Positions 33,927-41,577 of a stretch of 64,000 nucleotides of DNA are shown here, in pieces. Each line of letters begins with the position of its first letter. The first letter of the stretch is position 1. The notes under the pieces were generated by a model. The model searched no databases, had not been told where the DNA came from, and saw nothing but the letters and a program-made list of their open reading frames with translations. The stretch covers positions 22,835 to 86,834 of IMG/VR virus record IMGVR_UViG_3300044999_000022. One strand, given 5' to 3'. Source of the DNA: a virus. The position numbers and the translations under genes were made by a program.

Positions 33927-34396
33927 TAGTGCTCCTCCGCCCAAACATTGGCGGCCTTTGTATAGCACCCTCCAGGATGACCTTGAGCGGCGTACAAGCA
34001 GTCCTTATCGTGTACCTGTACCGGCAATAGATTACGTGGACGCTTCGTCATCCCAGTTGGCGGCGGTGCTTGAATCCTGCTGCCGGTCTTGTTCGCCACC
34101 TCTCGGAGATCGGCCAGGCTGGACATTGCGTAGACGCCTTGGACGTCGTAACCGAGATGGCGCGCGAGATACCGGGCCTCTTCAATACCTTCGACCGTAT
34201 TGGTGAACACTCCGGAGGACTGGTCGTTCCTGCCGATCAGCACGCAGTAGTTCAATCCCTGGCCAGGGAGCGGCGCTAGTTCGTCCTTGTCTCCATGGGC
34301 AGGACACGCCCGCATGCTCGAGATTGCAACGCCCGGAATATTGTCAATGACGCATGTACAAGTTGGTTCGCTTGGATCGCTATCACTATCTTTCAT
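33926..34396 (-). CDS. Hypothetical protein, probably translated from a leaderless mRNA
   Basis: 156 residues. The -10 box ends six bases before the ATG, so transcription likely starts at or next to the start codon and no ribosome site is present. It contains several Cys (CTCVIDN, RACPAHGD, DCLYAAQGHPGGC) and a central EARYLARHLGYDVQGVYA stretch. It is first gene of the recombination/modification unit. No family is recognised. Confidence 0.65.
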   Translation of the reverse strand: MKDSDSDPSEPTCTCVIDNIPGVAISSMRACPAHGDKDELAPLPGQGLNYCVLIGRNDQSSGVFTNTVEGIEEARYLARHLGYDVQGVYAMSSLADLREVANKTGSRIQAPPPTGMTKRPRNLLPVQVHDKDCLYAAQGHPGGCYTKAANVWAEEH

Positions 34397-34402
34397 ACTA
34401 AT

Positions 34403-34430
34403 AGTATATCATTGGAAGAAGACGAATCTC
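34403..34430 (-). promoter_or_regulatory. Promoter P2 for the recombination and deazaguanine unit
   Basis: - strand -10 TATACT (34408-34403), with GAGATT at 34430-34425, 16-base spacer. It lies right after a terminator and six bases before the ATG at 34396. The unit it starts may run ~11 kb to 23031. Confidence 0.65.
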
Positions 34431-34489
34431 GCTGATATTCCACCGAAATTTCGAGGAATTTATTTGGCGGACAATCCGACGTATGCAGT

Positions 34490-34503
34490 GCCTAATTTTA
34501 GGC
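34490..34503. other. 14-base palindrome near P2
   Basis: A perfect inverted repeat (GCCTAA with TTAGGC, two-base centre) lies between the terminator and P2, about 60 bases upstream of the -35. It is a possible operator; no second copy was noticed. Confidence 0.3.
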
Positions 34504-34543
34504 AAAAAGAAAGGGCCGACGCTCCTGGCTGGAGCGCCGGCCC
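34500..34543 (-). terminator. Intrinsic terminator of the QueE unit
   Basis: A 13-bp GC stem (34513-34525 with 34531-34543, one G-T pair) has a five-base loop and is followed on the - strand by a U-rich run (CTTTCTTTTT). It is the most classical terminator in the window. Confidence 0.9.
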
Positions 34544-34549
34544 GTGGGT

Positions 34550-34648
34550 CTACTTGAACATCTGTTGGCGAAGCCGCCGCATAGGCTTGCGGTTCCGCAG
34601 CGCCTTAAGCGTGAGCCATAGCGAGCGGCGACGACGGCGATGCCACAT
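34550..34648 (-). CDS. 32-residue Arg-rich peptide
   Basis: A strong ribosome site (gaggaggtatca) precedes the ATG. The peptide MWHRRRRRSLWLTLKALRNR and onward is extremely basic and amphipathic. It is followed at once by the intrinsic terminator. It could bind RNA/DNA or a host protein; no homologue is recognised. Confidence 0.65.
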   Translation of the reverse strand: MWHRRRRRSLWLTLKALRNRKPMRRLRQQMFK

Positions 34649-34659
34649 TGATACCTCCT

Positions 34660-35253
34660 CTACTGCTCCGTGAGCGGGATCCAGAACGAGCCGGTCGGCG
34701 GGCCGCTGAAGACCCACCCAGCGTTCCAGGTCTTGCGGACCGTCAGTCCGTGCCACCAGATCTGGTAACCCCGCTGGGGGGTGCTGATGAACTCGTGGTG
34801 CTGGTTGTACATCCGGCCGACCGAGTTATGCTTGATCCCTCCGAACATGAACAGCGTCTGGGGCAGCGGCACATCGCGATTCTTCGGCACGTCCAGCAGC
34901 TCGACCGCATTGTTCGTGCCGGGAATGCCTCCGATGACGTATTGCGGGTGGGCTGCCAGCGCGATCAGGACGGTGCCCTTGAGGACAATCCCGGTCCAGA
35001 TCTGGAGCGCGTCACCAGCCGTGCAGCCGAACACGTACAGCTCGGCATGGTTGGCAGCGTTTCCGGCCGTGAGGCACTGGCCGCGTTCGCCGTTCGGATG
35101 GATCGTGCCCTCAAAGTGGTACCCCGTAACTGCATGGCGCTGTACGATAGCCGCCGGTCTTGTGAGGGCGGCGCTGGCTGGTCCCGCTGTCATGGAAATA
35201 CCTCCGATCCCGATTGCGGCTGCTACCGCGACGGCTAGCCACTTTTGTTTCAT
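34660..35253 (-). CDS. Secreted lectin-like protein
   Basis: 197 residues with a clear Sec signal peptide (basic start, hydrophobic core to about residue 22, AGPASAA cleavage site). The mature part has GERGQCLTAGNAANHAELYV then GDALQIWTG, like a ricin-type beta-trefoil unit, and a second QxW-like GYQIWW. It would be exported by the host cell. It may bind cell-surface glycans or released phage; that role is speculative. Confidence 0.7.
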   Translation of the reverse strand: MKQKWLAVAVAAAIGIGGISMTAGPASAALTRPAAIVQRHAVTGYHFEGTIHPNGERGQCLTAGNAANHAELYVFGCTAGDALQIWTGIVLKGTVLIALAAHPQYVIGGIPGTNNAVELLDVPKNRDVPLPQTLFMFGGIKHNSVGRMYNQHHEFISTPQRGYQIWWHGLTVRKTWNAGWVFSGPPTGSFWIPLTEQ

Positions 35254-35305
35254 TGATCACCCTCTCGGGCCTGAATTGCTGCAGAATTTCTACAGCGCCT
35301 ACGTG

Positions 35306-35926
35306 TTAGGGCTTCTGGTAGACCGCCATTGCCGTGTCCGTGGCGATGATCGGCCAGTCCAGCTTCGAGGGGGAGTTACCGAGGATCAGGTAGGCCCCCG
35401 AAGACATGTGCTCCGTGACCTGGGCTTCCAGCGCCATGGCGACGTCGTAAACCCAGATGGGTCGGTTGTGGAAGACGATGTCGTACGAACCGTAGCCATT
35501 GAAGAGCAGGGCATCGTTTACGACTGCCGACGCTGCAGAATCGTATTGACGTATCAGGGCCCTAGCGCTTGCGACATACTCTGGATTGATGTCGAAGCCG
35601 TCAGAGTCGAGGCCGAAGACCTTATCGACCATAACTAGCTTCGTGCCGACGCCGCAGCCGACTTCAAGAAGGGAAGTCGGCTGGCCCATGTAGTTCGTCT
35701 GTGTGTGTAGTAGCACAGCATTGACCAGGTAGCCGAAACGGCTCAGCGGGTGTGGCTTGAAGTTCCAGTGATCACCGGTTTTGCTGTTGTCGATCGACAC
35801 GGCCTCCAGGCCGACCAGTTCGTTGATCAGGTTGCGAACGCTCTGGTCCGCCCACGAGAAGTCGAACCCTGCGACGTCGTGGTCGAGGTCCGCTTCTCCT
35901 ACCAGCTTCGGCGCCTCGTCGGTCAT
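35306..35926 (-). CDS. Class I SAM-dependent methyltransferase
   Basis: 206 residues from the ATG at 35926 (ggaggaacg upstream); a GTG at 35992 in the same frame would add 22 residues. Motif I SLLEVGCGVGTKL, motif II DGFDINPEYVASAR, and NDALLFNGYGSYDIVFHNR follow the Rossmann methyltransferase order. The substrate is unknown: a small molecule, protein or DNA are all possible. It lies in the same unit as queE. Confidence 0.8.
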   Translation of the reverse strand: MTDEAPKLVGEADLDHDVAGFDFSWADQSVRNLINELVGLEAVSIDNSKTGDHWNFKPHPLSRFGYLVNAVLLHTQTNYMGQPTSLLEVGCGVGTKLVMVDKVFGLDSDGFDINPEYVASARALIRQYDSAASAVVNDALLFNGYGSYDIVFHNRPIWVYDVAMALEAQVTEHMSSGAYLILGNSPSKLDWPIIATDTAMAVYQKP

Positions 35927-35988
35927 CGTTCCTCCGTATGTGTTTTGTATGTAACGAACTACGTCCGTATAGCTGAACAGTGAGTCGC

Positions 35989-36285
35989 TCACGACTGCTG
36001 TGCCCGTGCTTGCTGGACTTGCTTGGCGACCTTCTCGATTGCCAAGATTGCGTTAAATGCCAACTTGAGATCGGTTATGAGACCGGCGCGCTTGTCTGCG
36101 TCCTTTGCGTACGGGAGTACTCCGCGCCGAACTAGGTAGTCGAAGTACCCATCAGGATCGTCCAGGATGAATGCGAGCGCGTGAACGGCAGGCGCCAGTG
36201 CTGTATGCCCGATGTCGGCCGGCCCCGGATCGACAGGAGCCTTTCCCAGGAGGACCTGCTCTACGGGTTCGAAGTCGACGCTCAC
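35989..36285 (-). CDS. Hypothetical helical protein
   Basis: 98 residues from a GTG overlapping the upstream stop (GTGA). Contains FILDDPDGYFDYLVRRGVLPYA and a C-terminal Gln/Ala helix. No family is recognised. Confidence 0.6.
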   Translation of the reverse strand: MSVDFEPVEQVLLGKAPVDPGPADIGHTALAPAVHALAFILDDPDGYFDYLVRRGVLPYAKDADKRAGLITDLKLAFNAILAIEKVAKQVQQARAQQS

Positions 36286-36482
36286 GACTGTCCATTCACG
36301 CGTATCTGCAGCGCAGCCGACTCGAGCGTCTCCGCTGTCGTGCTGGCGTCGGTTGACGTACTCAGCAGGCGAAGACGGCCGTGAGGGCATACGGCGATAA
36401 GGATCACGCCAACAACCTCATCCTCTGAGACGTGGACGATCTCCGCTACCTTGGCAATAATTTCTCCGACGGTCTGGCTCAT
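36282..36482 (-). CDS. Hypothetical protein
   Basis: 66 residues, ribosome site gagggacc. An N-terminal helix (GEIIAKVAEIVHVSEDEVVG) is followed by a short beta part. Coupled to its neighbours; unknown function. Confidence 0.6.
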   Translation of the reverse strand: MSQTVGEIIAKVAEIVHVSEDEVVGVILIAVCPHGRLRLLSTSTDASTTAETLESAALQIRVNGQS

Positions 36483-36724
36483 GGTCCCTCAATCAGCGTC
36501 AATCCGAGTGGGAGCTTCCTTCTGTGGCGGACGATTTCGTATCTGGCCGTGCCTAGTCCATAGTGCCACTGCAGGGCAATGCCGCCGTTGACCTTATCTC
36601 CATTGTAGTATACGTGCCAGTAGTAACCGAACTCGCACTCAGTGATCTCGATCCGGTACCGGTGGACGCTCTGGGACGAGGTCTCGATTGAGGTACTGCT
36701 GGTCGGTGAAGTGTTGGCAGTCAC
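36479..36724 (-). CDS. Hypothetical protein with 86-base overlap
   Basis: 81 residues from a GTG with gggggcactcact upstream. A Ser/Thr-rich start leads to a beta-rich HRYRIEITECEFGYYWHVYYN core. It overlaps the upstream gene by 86 bases in another frame. Unknown function. Confidence 0.5.
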   Translation of the reverse strand: MTANTSPTSSTSIETSSQSVHRYRIEITECEFGYYWHVYYNGDKVNGGIALQWHYGLGTARYEIVRHRRKLPLGLTLIEGP

Positions 36725-36824
36725 AGTGAGTGCCCCCGGGACATTGTGCGTGCTGGCGGTTCGCCTCTTCGACGTCTCCCGCCGCGAATGCCTTGCCCGC
36801 AGCCTTACAGGGATCGCACGTCAC
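36639..36824 (-). CDS. Cys-rich small protein
   Basis: 61 residues from a GTG. CDPCKAAGKAF and CPGGTHCDCQH form a probable zinc knuckle. The C-terminal ~25 residues overlap the next gene. Unknown function. Confidence 0.5.
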   Translation of the reverse strand: MTCDPCKAAGKAFAAGDVEEANRQHAQCPGGTHCDCQHFTDQQYLNRDLVPERPPVPDRDH

Positions 36825-37048
36825 GGATGGGCCCTCACCTCGTCCAGGAGTGCCTGGTACTCGCGATGCGCCGCCCGCTTGGTAGCGGCTCGTTCGTTGT
36901 TGTCGTCTCCATGCAGTTCTGACTCGTCGACCACATAGCCATTCACGATTTCATACGCCTTGAGCGTGTGCGGCTTCTCGTCCCAGTACCACTTGCGATA
37001 CCTCGTGCGAAGGACGATCTCACCAAGAGGCTTTTCAGTTTTGGACAT
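36821..37048 (-). CDS. Hypothetical protein downstream of queE
   Basis: 75 residues from the ATG at 37048 with ggaagcggtag upstream. Charged; RTRYRKWYWDEKPHTLKAYE and a helical C-terminus. It begins three bases after queE ends. Unknown function. Confidence 0.6.
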   Translation of the reverse strand: MSKTEKPLGEIVLRTRYRKWYWDEKPHTLKAYEIVNGYVVDESELHGDDNNERAATKRAAHREYQALLDEVRAHP

Positions 37049-37050
37049 TA

Positions 37051-37869
37051 CTACCGCTTCCTTTCCTCTTCCCATATGAGCGTTTGTAGCCGCGTACTGA
37101 GACCGAACCCTCGGTCGATTGCGCGTTGCCCTAGCCGTATCGTGCCCGCTAGGACCTCCCTGCGCGTACGTCCTTCTGGCATGAGCATCACCTTCCCTGG
37201 CGGGATCTCGTAGCGGTCGGTCAGTAGGTCGACCTCTTCGAGGTCCTCCTCTATCTGTGCCTTAGTAATCACGAACTTGAAGGTAACGTTCTGGAGGCCG
37301 GCAAAGAACTGTAGCGGGGCGTCTACGCGTCTTGTCTGCGTAGTGTTGCCGCTGGAGTGCAACTTCGGCGAGACGACGTAGTGCGCAACGTGCCCGTGAA
37401 GCAGGAAGCCTGGCAACTTCGTACCCGCAGTCTCGATGTGGATCTGATAACCGGCGTGCTCGAGCGTGTGGGCCAGCTCGCCTAGCAAGTCTGTAGCCCT
37501 AGTAAAGAGCGCAGGCTCGTCCCGCGTCATCAGCCTACCGCCGGTCTGCAACAGCGGTTCGCCTCCTGAGAAGACTACGATACAAGGATCGGCCAGCTCA
37601 AGGAGCTTCGTACGGACCTCCATGACAGTCATCTCATGAATTTCGGCTTCGCGGGAGTAGACAATCTTGTCCTCGTGTCGCTTGGCTGTCGCTTCCGTAA
37701 AGGCCCAGGTGTAAGCGGTATCGCACCAGCCGCAACGAAGATTGCATATCGCGAGCCGTACCCAGAGAGCTCGCTGGCCGATGAAGGATCCCTCACCCTG
37801 AAGGGTCGGGCCGAAGATCTCGTTGATCCGCAGTTTCGGAAGGTCGAGCCTCAAGTGGGTTCCGCTCAT
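37051..37869 (-). CDS. queE: 7-carboxy-7-deazaguanine synthase, radical SAM
   Basis: 272 residues. NEIFGPTLQGEG and the CX3CX2C cluster Cys42, Cys46, Cys49 (AICNLRCGWCDTAYTW) are diagnostic for QueE. IVVFSGGEPLLQ and IHIETAGT follow. It uses an Fe-S cluster and SAM to turn 6-carboxy-tetrahydropterin into 7-carboxy-7-deazaguanine, the third step. It is in a separate unit from folE/queD/dpdA, under the promoter at 38417-38445. Confidence 0.93.
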   Translation of the reverse strand: MSGTHLRLDLPKLRINEIFGPTLQGEGSFIGQRALWVRLAICNLRCGWCDTAYTWAFTEATAKRHEDKIVYSREAEIHEMTVMEVRTKLLELADPCIVVFSGGEPLLQTGGRLMTRDEPALFTRATDLLGELAHTLEHAGYQIHIETAGTKLPGFLLHGHVAHYVVSPKLHSSGNTTQTRRVDAPLQFFAGLQNVTFKFVITKAQIEEDLEEVDLLTDRYEIPPGKVMLMPEGRTRREVLAGTIRLGQRAIDRGFGLSTRLQTLIWEEERKR

Positions 37870-38071
37870 TAACTACCTCTCGTGTCGTACGGTCCTCATA
37901 GGTGTACACCGTAGCAGTTTTTACTGGCCACTCATACACCCACTGCTGGTGTGTAGTACAGAAATACGTGTACATGCCATTTGAGTCTTTGACGCTCTTC
38001 ATGGTGAGACTGCACGGAGCCTTCTTGTCGAACCAGCTGCATTCTCGGGGCTTACCGGAACTCCACGACAT
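37793..38071 (-). CDS. Hypothetical Cys/Trp protein overlapping queE start
   Basis: 92 residues. PRECSWFDKKAPCSLTMKSV and YFCTTHQQWVYEW suggest a small metal-binding fold. Its last 77 bases overlap queE in another frame, where the sequence looks unconstrained. Unknown function. Confidence 0.55.
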   Translation of the reverse strand: MSWSSGKPRECSWFDKKAPCSLTMKSVKDSNGMYTYFCTTHQQWVYEWPVKTATVYTYEDRTTREVVNERNPLEARPSETADQRDLRPDPSG

Positions 38072-38077
38072 GACGCC

Positions 38078-38368
38078 CTATCTTGATAGCTCGCATTTAC
38101 AGGATAGGTAGCCGCAGCGTATGCAGCCCCGTCCTCCGTTGCCCCTAAGCCGCAGGCAAACATTACAGCCATGATTTGGGGAACGGCGTCCCCAGCGTAC
38201 GGTATTATGGCCGCAGCTTTTGTATGGCACGCGACCTATCCTTACCGGAAGGCGCACTCTAGTGCTGATACTGTACGGAGGATACCCTACAGGCCCTGTG
38301 TCCTCAGTCAGGTTCCACTCAGGACTGTAGTTCTTGATCCCCTGAGGGTACCTGCGTGCCGTTTCCAT
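38078..38368 (-). CDS. Zinc-finger-like protein, first gene of QueE unit
   Basis: 96 residues, ribosome site gagggggtc. The C-terminal half has KSCGHNTV, HGCNVCLRL, GCIRCGYLSCKC, seven or more Cys in CxxC pairs, so one or two zinc sites are likely. The N-terminal half is Pro/Tyr-rich. Possibly a nucleic-acid-binding regulator. Confidence 0.65.
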   Translation of the reverse strand: METARRYPQGIKNYSPEWNLTEDTGPVGYPPYSISTRVRLPVRIGRVPYKSCGHNTVRWGRRSPNHGCNVCLRLRGNGGRGCIRCGYLSCKCELSR

Positions 38369-38416
38369 AATGACCCCCTCTCCAGCTGGATCGCTTGGAT
38401 ATTCTCATATACTATA

Positions 38417-38445
38417 ATTATACTATGCCCTACGGGTAAAAATCC
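38417..38445 (-). promoter_or_regulatory. Promoter P3 for the QueE unit
   Basis: - strand -10 TATAAT (38422-38417), -35-like GGATTT (38445-38440), 17-base spacer. The first ATG (38368) is about 45 bases downstream of the expected start. Confidence 0.75.
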
Positions 38446-38452
38446 AGCCGAC

Positions 38453-38857
38453 CTATCGGGGCGGGATTGGTCCCGCCGCCTGACCGTTTGCCGCACTGTT
38501 TGCCTTCATGATTGCAGTGCGTATGCCTTCGTACGAAACCTTAATGGCCTCCTTGATCTCGTCCTCGGTCGGCAGGAGGCCGTTGAGGACGTGCACGTTA
38601 GCCTGGAGCGGTAGCTCCACGCCGAGGAGCACGGCCCCGTGAAGCGGTCGGCCGCGCGCTGCGATGATGAGTCCGTATCCCGTGGTCTGGACGACGACCT
38701 CCGTCTTGGGATCCTGTACCTGGAAGGTACCCCACACGACGTCCCAGGTCGCGACGTCGAGACCGAACTTGCCGCTATCGAGGTTCCTGGCGACCAGGTC
38801 GCAGAGTCGCTGCTGGCAGTTCGGGACGGAGGTAACTTTCTCTTCGTTCTCACTCAT
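38453..38857 (-). CDS. Hypothetical protein downstream of helicase
   Basis: 134 residues, overlapping the helicase stop. VPNCQQRLCDLVARNL and a beta-rich centre (TEVVVQTTGYGLIIAA, GAVLLGVELPLQANVHV) end in a disordered Pro/Ala tail. No family recognised. Confidence 0.6.
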   Translation of the reverse strand: MSENEEKVTSVPNCQQRLCDLVARNLDSGKFGLDVATWDVVWGTFQVQDPKTEVVVQTTGYGLIIAARGRPLHGAVLLGVELPLQANVHVLNGLLPTEDEIKEAIKVSYEGIRTAIMKANSAANGQAAGPIPPR

Positions 38858-40706
38858 CTCCGAGCATCTCCTTCAGGATCTTCCACTTTCGGATGTTTGT
38901 GTCTCTGACCTTGTTGTCTACTGTGCCGGGCGCAAAGAAGTCCACGACCTCAACGGGCCATACTTGCCCAATCCTGTGCACCCGGTCTTCTGCTTGGCGG
39001 TTCTTAAACGGCGACCAGCATCGATCTAGAAAGACCACCGTGCTCGAGCTGGTTAGCGTGATGCTCTCGCCACCCGCCTTTATCGTACCGGCGAAGACGT
39101 CCAGCTTTCCTGACTGGAAGTTGTCTACGATCCAGTCCTTGTGCGAATCAGGAGCCGCACCGGTATACGCCCCGACCTTTAGGCCCTCCTGGATCAGGCG
39201 GACAGTTACGAGGTCGATCATACTACGGCTCTGGCTGAAGATGACCGTCTGTCCTGAGCGGTCCTCCAACCAGTCCACTAGGTCGTCTAGCTTGGCGGAC
39301 GGCTCAATCAGGCGAACCTTGCGAACAGGCTCGCCCCATCGGTCGACTCGTTCGGTAGGGGTCCATTCAAGGCTGGCGAGCGCAGCTTGTTGTAGGCGCA
39401 CGAGTTGGGCGACAACAAACATCCGATTTACTTCTAGGGGCTCATCTTGATGTTCGCCGATCCAGGCCTTGAACTTCCGCTTCAGGTCGTCGTAGACCTT
39501 CTGCTGCGACGGGTACAGTTTGACGTTCACGACGCTGAAGTACTTCTCGGGCAAGTCGATGCCGACGTCCTTCTTGAGACGGCGGATGTAGAACGGCGCG
39601 ATAGTCGCGTGGAAGCGCTCAATGCGAGCGGGATCAAGGCCAGTTACTGACTGATGCATGACGTGGCCGCGATCGTCGCCTTCGCCGTCTAGGCCAAGCC
39701 AGCGACCTTCGACTTCTTCTGTTGTACACCAGTCGCGCACGAAGATCTTCAGTGGGTTCTTGACGCCGCCGGACGGGAACTTGGCCGGTGCGACCCAGTT
39801 CAGCGGACTCCACATATCTTCCGGCTTGTCGTCCGCAATGCTGCCCGAAGCGCCCGTCTTGTAGACGGTCTTGAGGCTGATTACCTTGAGGCGCTGCTGC
39901 GCCTTCGGGTTCTTGATCCGATGTACCTCATCGGCAATGACGTGGAACCATTGGACCCGCGTCATGGTTGCCATATCTTTCAGCCGCAGTGCCTCATAAT
40001 GACAAATATAGAACGTCGCCGTCTTGTCCTGCACCGCAGTTATAAAAGGCGCGCGGTTCTTGCGGTCAATAACGGCTAGATCAGCTCGAGACAGTCCTAG
40101 AAGCTCTAGGAGCTTTCTTTGCCAGAATTCGTGTACTGAACGAGGCGCGATAATAAGAGTCCGTAGACCTCCGCCGGGATGGGCCGCCCGAAGGTGGGCG
40201 TCTATAGCTATGCACTGATAGGTCTTTCCAGTCCCCGGCTCGTCTGCAATAAGCCTGCCGGAAATTTCAGGGATACCTAGGCGTTCGACTAGCTCAGATT
40301 GAAACGGATACAGATAGGCATCAACCTGTACGTCTGGGGGCAACCGCTTGCCGGAATGATCATACGCCGCGTGGCAAGCTACGCACAACGCTACGTACCG
40401 TGCAGGCTGGGCCCTCGTACCAGTACCGTGTATCCGCGCCCAATGCGCGGCTATTTGTCCGCAATGCATCTGGCAGTGGTACTGTGCAGCAGGCCCGTTC
40501 TGATAACGATTCCGTAGATGGTCTGCCTGATAGGCGTTGTTCTGCTCAGGGTTATCGCGCCGAAAAGCCTCCTGCCGCGGTCGCTGCCTCGCGTTATGAC
40601 AGGCAGCACAAAGGTAGTCTTGTATACGCCGCCTAGCGGCGGTCCAATTTCCGCCGACTACGAGAGTAGCCTTACACTGGCGGCAAACCTTTGCGACCTC
40701 GTTCAT
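38850..40706 (-). CDS. SNF2-type DNA helicase with N-terminal HNH-like zinc region
   Basis: 618 residues. Residues 1-40 are a zinc ribbon (CRQC and CAAC). Residues ~76-120 resemble a small HNH-like domain (HCQMHCGQIAAHWARIHG, then YVALCVACHAAYD). From ~135 there is a two-lobe SF2 helicase: LIADEPGTGKT Walker A, VIADEVHRIKN motif II, and LTSSSTVVFLDRCWSP with RQAEDRVHRIGQ motif VI. The zinc/HNH part is related to two free-standing genes at 52.7 and 56.6 kb. It probably remodels replication or recombination intermediates. Confidence 0.88.
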   Translation of the reverse strand: MNEVAKVCRQCKATLVVGGNWTAARRRIQDYLCAACHNARQRPRQEAFRRDNPEQNNAYQADHLRNRYQNGPAAQYHCQMHCGQIAAHWARIHGTGTRAQPARYVALCVACHAAYDHSGKRLPPDVQVDAYLYPFQSELVERLGIPEISGRLIADEPGTGKTYQCIAIDAHLRAAHPGGGLRTLIIAPRSVHEFWQRKLLELLGLSRADLAVIDRKNRAPFITAVQDKTATFYICHYEALRLKDMATMTRVQWFHVIADEVHRIKNPKAQQRLKVISLKTVYKTGASGSIADDKPEDMWSPLNWVAPAKFPSGGVKNPLKIFVRDWCTTEEVEGRWLGLDGEGDDRGHVMHQSVTGLDPARIERFHATIAPFYIRRLKKDVGIDLPEKYFSVVNVKLYPSQQKVYDDLKRKFKAWIGEHQDEPLEVNRMFVVAQLVRLQQAALASLEWTPTERVDRWGEPVRKVRLIEPSAKLDDLVDWLEDRSGQTVIFSQSRSMIDLVTVRLIQEGLKVGAYTGAAPDSHKDWIVDNFQSGKLDVFAGTIKAGGESITLTSSSTVVFLDRCWSPFKNRQAEDRVHRIGQVWPVEVVDFFAPGTVDNKVRDTNIRKWKILKEMLGDE

Positions 40707-40741
40707 GTAGTCCGCCTAGACTGAAGGTACCCCGACAGGTA

Positions 40742-41134
40742 TCATGATGCCTGCTGCTCGTCCAATGCCTGCTCAAGCAGCAACACTCGCCGCTCGAGTG
40801 CATCGATACGTGCTCGATCATGCAGCCAGCGTTGGCCGCTCCTAGTAAAGGCCCGCTCGGTCGGCGGCTTTACTATTTGCCATTCGCTGGGGATGCCTCG
40901 TCCGCCACGCTGGAGCTGCTTAATGCAGCCCATCGTCTGCAGCCGTCGCATAATGGGCGTGTAGTGACTGATGTTGTACCCGAGCTGTTCGATCAAGTAC
41001 GTCGTGTGCCCTGTGTAGAGGCGGATGGGGTGCGAGACCTCATCTATCGCCTCTGCAAGCAGCGTGACCTTGCTCTCCGCTGCCATCGCCTCGTAGACGA
41101 TACAGCACTGCTCATACAGTCGCGCATCAACCAC
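40742..41134 (-). CDS. Winged-helix-like regulator with coiled-coil tail
   Basis: 130 residues from the GTG at 41134 (gaggaggtgaacc upstream). A helix-turn-helix is suggested by TTYLIEQLGYNISHYTPIMRRLQTMGCIKQ followed by a wing (GGRGIPSEWQIV). The tail RIDALERRVLLLEQALDEQ is a coiled coil for dimerisation. A likely DNA-binding regulator, lying just after the tRNA-like cluster. Confidence 0.6.
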   Translation of the reverse strand: MVDARLYEQCCIVYEAMAAESKVTLLAEAIDEVSHPIRLYTGHTTYLIEQLGYNISHYTPIMRRLQTMGCIKQLQRGGRGIPSEWQIVKPPTERAFTRSGQRWLHDRARIDALERRVLLLEQALDEQQAS

Positions 41135-41168
41135 GGCTGGTTCACCTCCTCTCAATGCCAACACCTAG

Positions 41169-41237
41169 TGGACCGGACGGGATTCGAACCCGCAAAATCC
41201 GCGATAGGGTGCGACCCTACTCCTGAACTGCCGGCCC
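41169..41237 (-). tRNA. tRNA-like element A, possible tRNA-Ala(CGC) with reduced D arm
   Basis: 69 bases. The 7-bp acceptor (GGGCCGG with CCGGTCC, one G-T), discriminator A and a perfect T arm (GCGGG TTCGAAT CCCGT) are clear. The best anticodon arm is GTAGG-GTCGCAC-CCTAT, with U33 and anticodon CGC. Only about 10 bases separate acceptor and anticodon stems, so a normal D arm is missing, and the variable region is 10 bases. It may be a degenerate or unusual tRNA. Confidence 0.5.
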
Positions 41238-41252
41238 TTGTGGGCCTGCCCG

Positions 41253-41353
41253 GGGCTGGAAGCGTCCAGGCGAATGAACTCCTGGCGGCCTTTGACCCGA
41301 ACCCCGGGCAGGACACCGTCCCGCGTAGCAGTCGAGAGCGCGTTTCCCAGCCC
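41253..41353 (-). ncRNA. Structured element B closed by a 7-bp helix
   Basis: GGGCTGG/CCAGCCC ends close a 101-base segment. Within it, an alternative 11-bp perfect helix pairs 41245-41255 with 41302-41312, and an inner 5-bp stem lies at 41266-41270/41281-41285. The two outer helices are mutually exclusive at their edge. There is no T loop. Possibly a structured RNA. Confidence 0.35.
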
Positions 41354-41420
41354 GAATAACCGCACTTGTCTGCGAACGGATTAAGGGCCGAACTCAGCTG
41401 CATAGCAGGACGCCTATAGT

Positions 41421-41480
41421 GGAGGACACGGAGCTCCCTAACAGTTGCACTCGACCGCTGGGTCTCACTCCGTGTCCTCC
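41421..41480 (-). ncRNA. Structured element C, 13-bp perfect hairpin
   Basis: A perfect 13-bp stem (41421-41433 with 41468-41480) closes a 34-base loop that itself holds a 4-bp hairpin. There is no coding sequence across it. It is too long-looped for a simple terminator. Confidence 0.4.
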
Positions 41481-41482
41481 TA

Positions 41483-41543
41483 CGAGGACGAACGCCAGTC
41501 AGCCGCGAAGTCGACCTATTACTACGCGACCTATCCGTCCTCG
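41483..41543 (-). ncRNA. Structured element D closed by 8-bp helix
   Basis: CGAGGACG/CGTCCTCG (41483-41490 with 41536-41543) closes a 61-base segment that abuts elements C and E. Its dimensions resemble a shrunken tRNA body, but no T loop is present. Confidence 0.35.
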
Positions 41544-41544
41544 C

Positions 41545-41568
41545 ACAGGGGGCCGGTATCCCCCTGTG
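41545..41568 (-). terminator. Hairpin E between tRNA-like elements
   Basis: A 9-bp stem CACAGGGGG/CCCCCTGTG with a six-base loop lies 10 bases 3' of tRNA-like element F. It may be a terminator or a processing signal. Confidence 0.45.
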
Positions 41569-41577
41569 TACCACAAG

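Noticed and set aside
41165-41365. 66-residue - strand ORF ending in GFESRPVH
   Set aside because: That ending is the usual translation of a tRNA T arm and acceptor, and the ORF covers the tRNA-like element.
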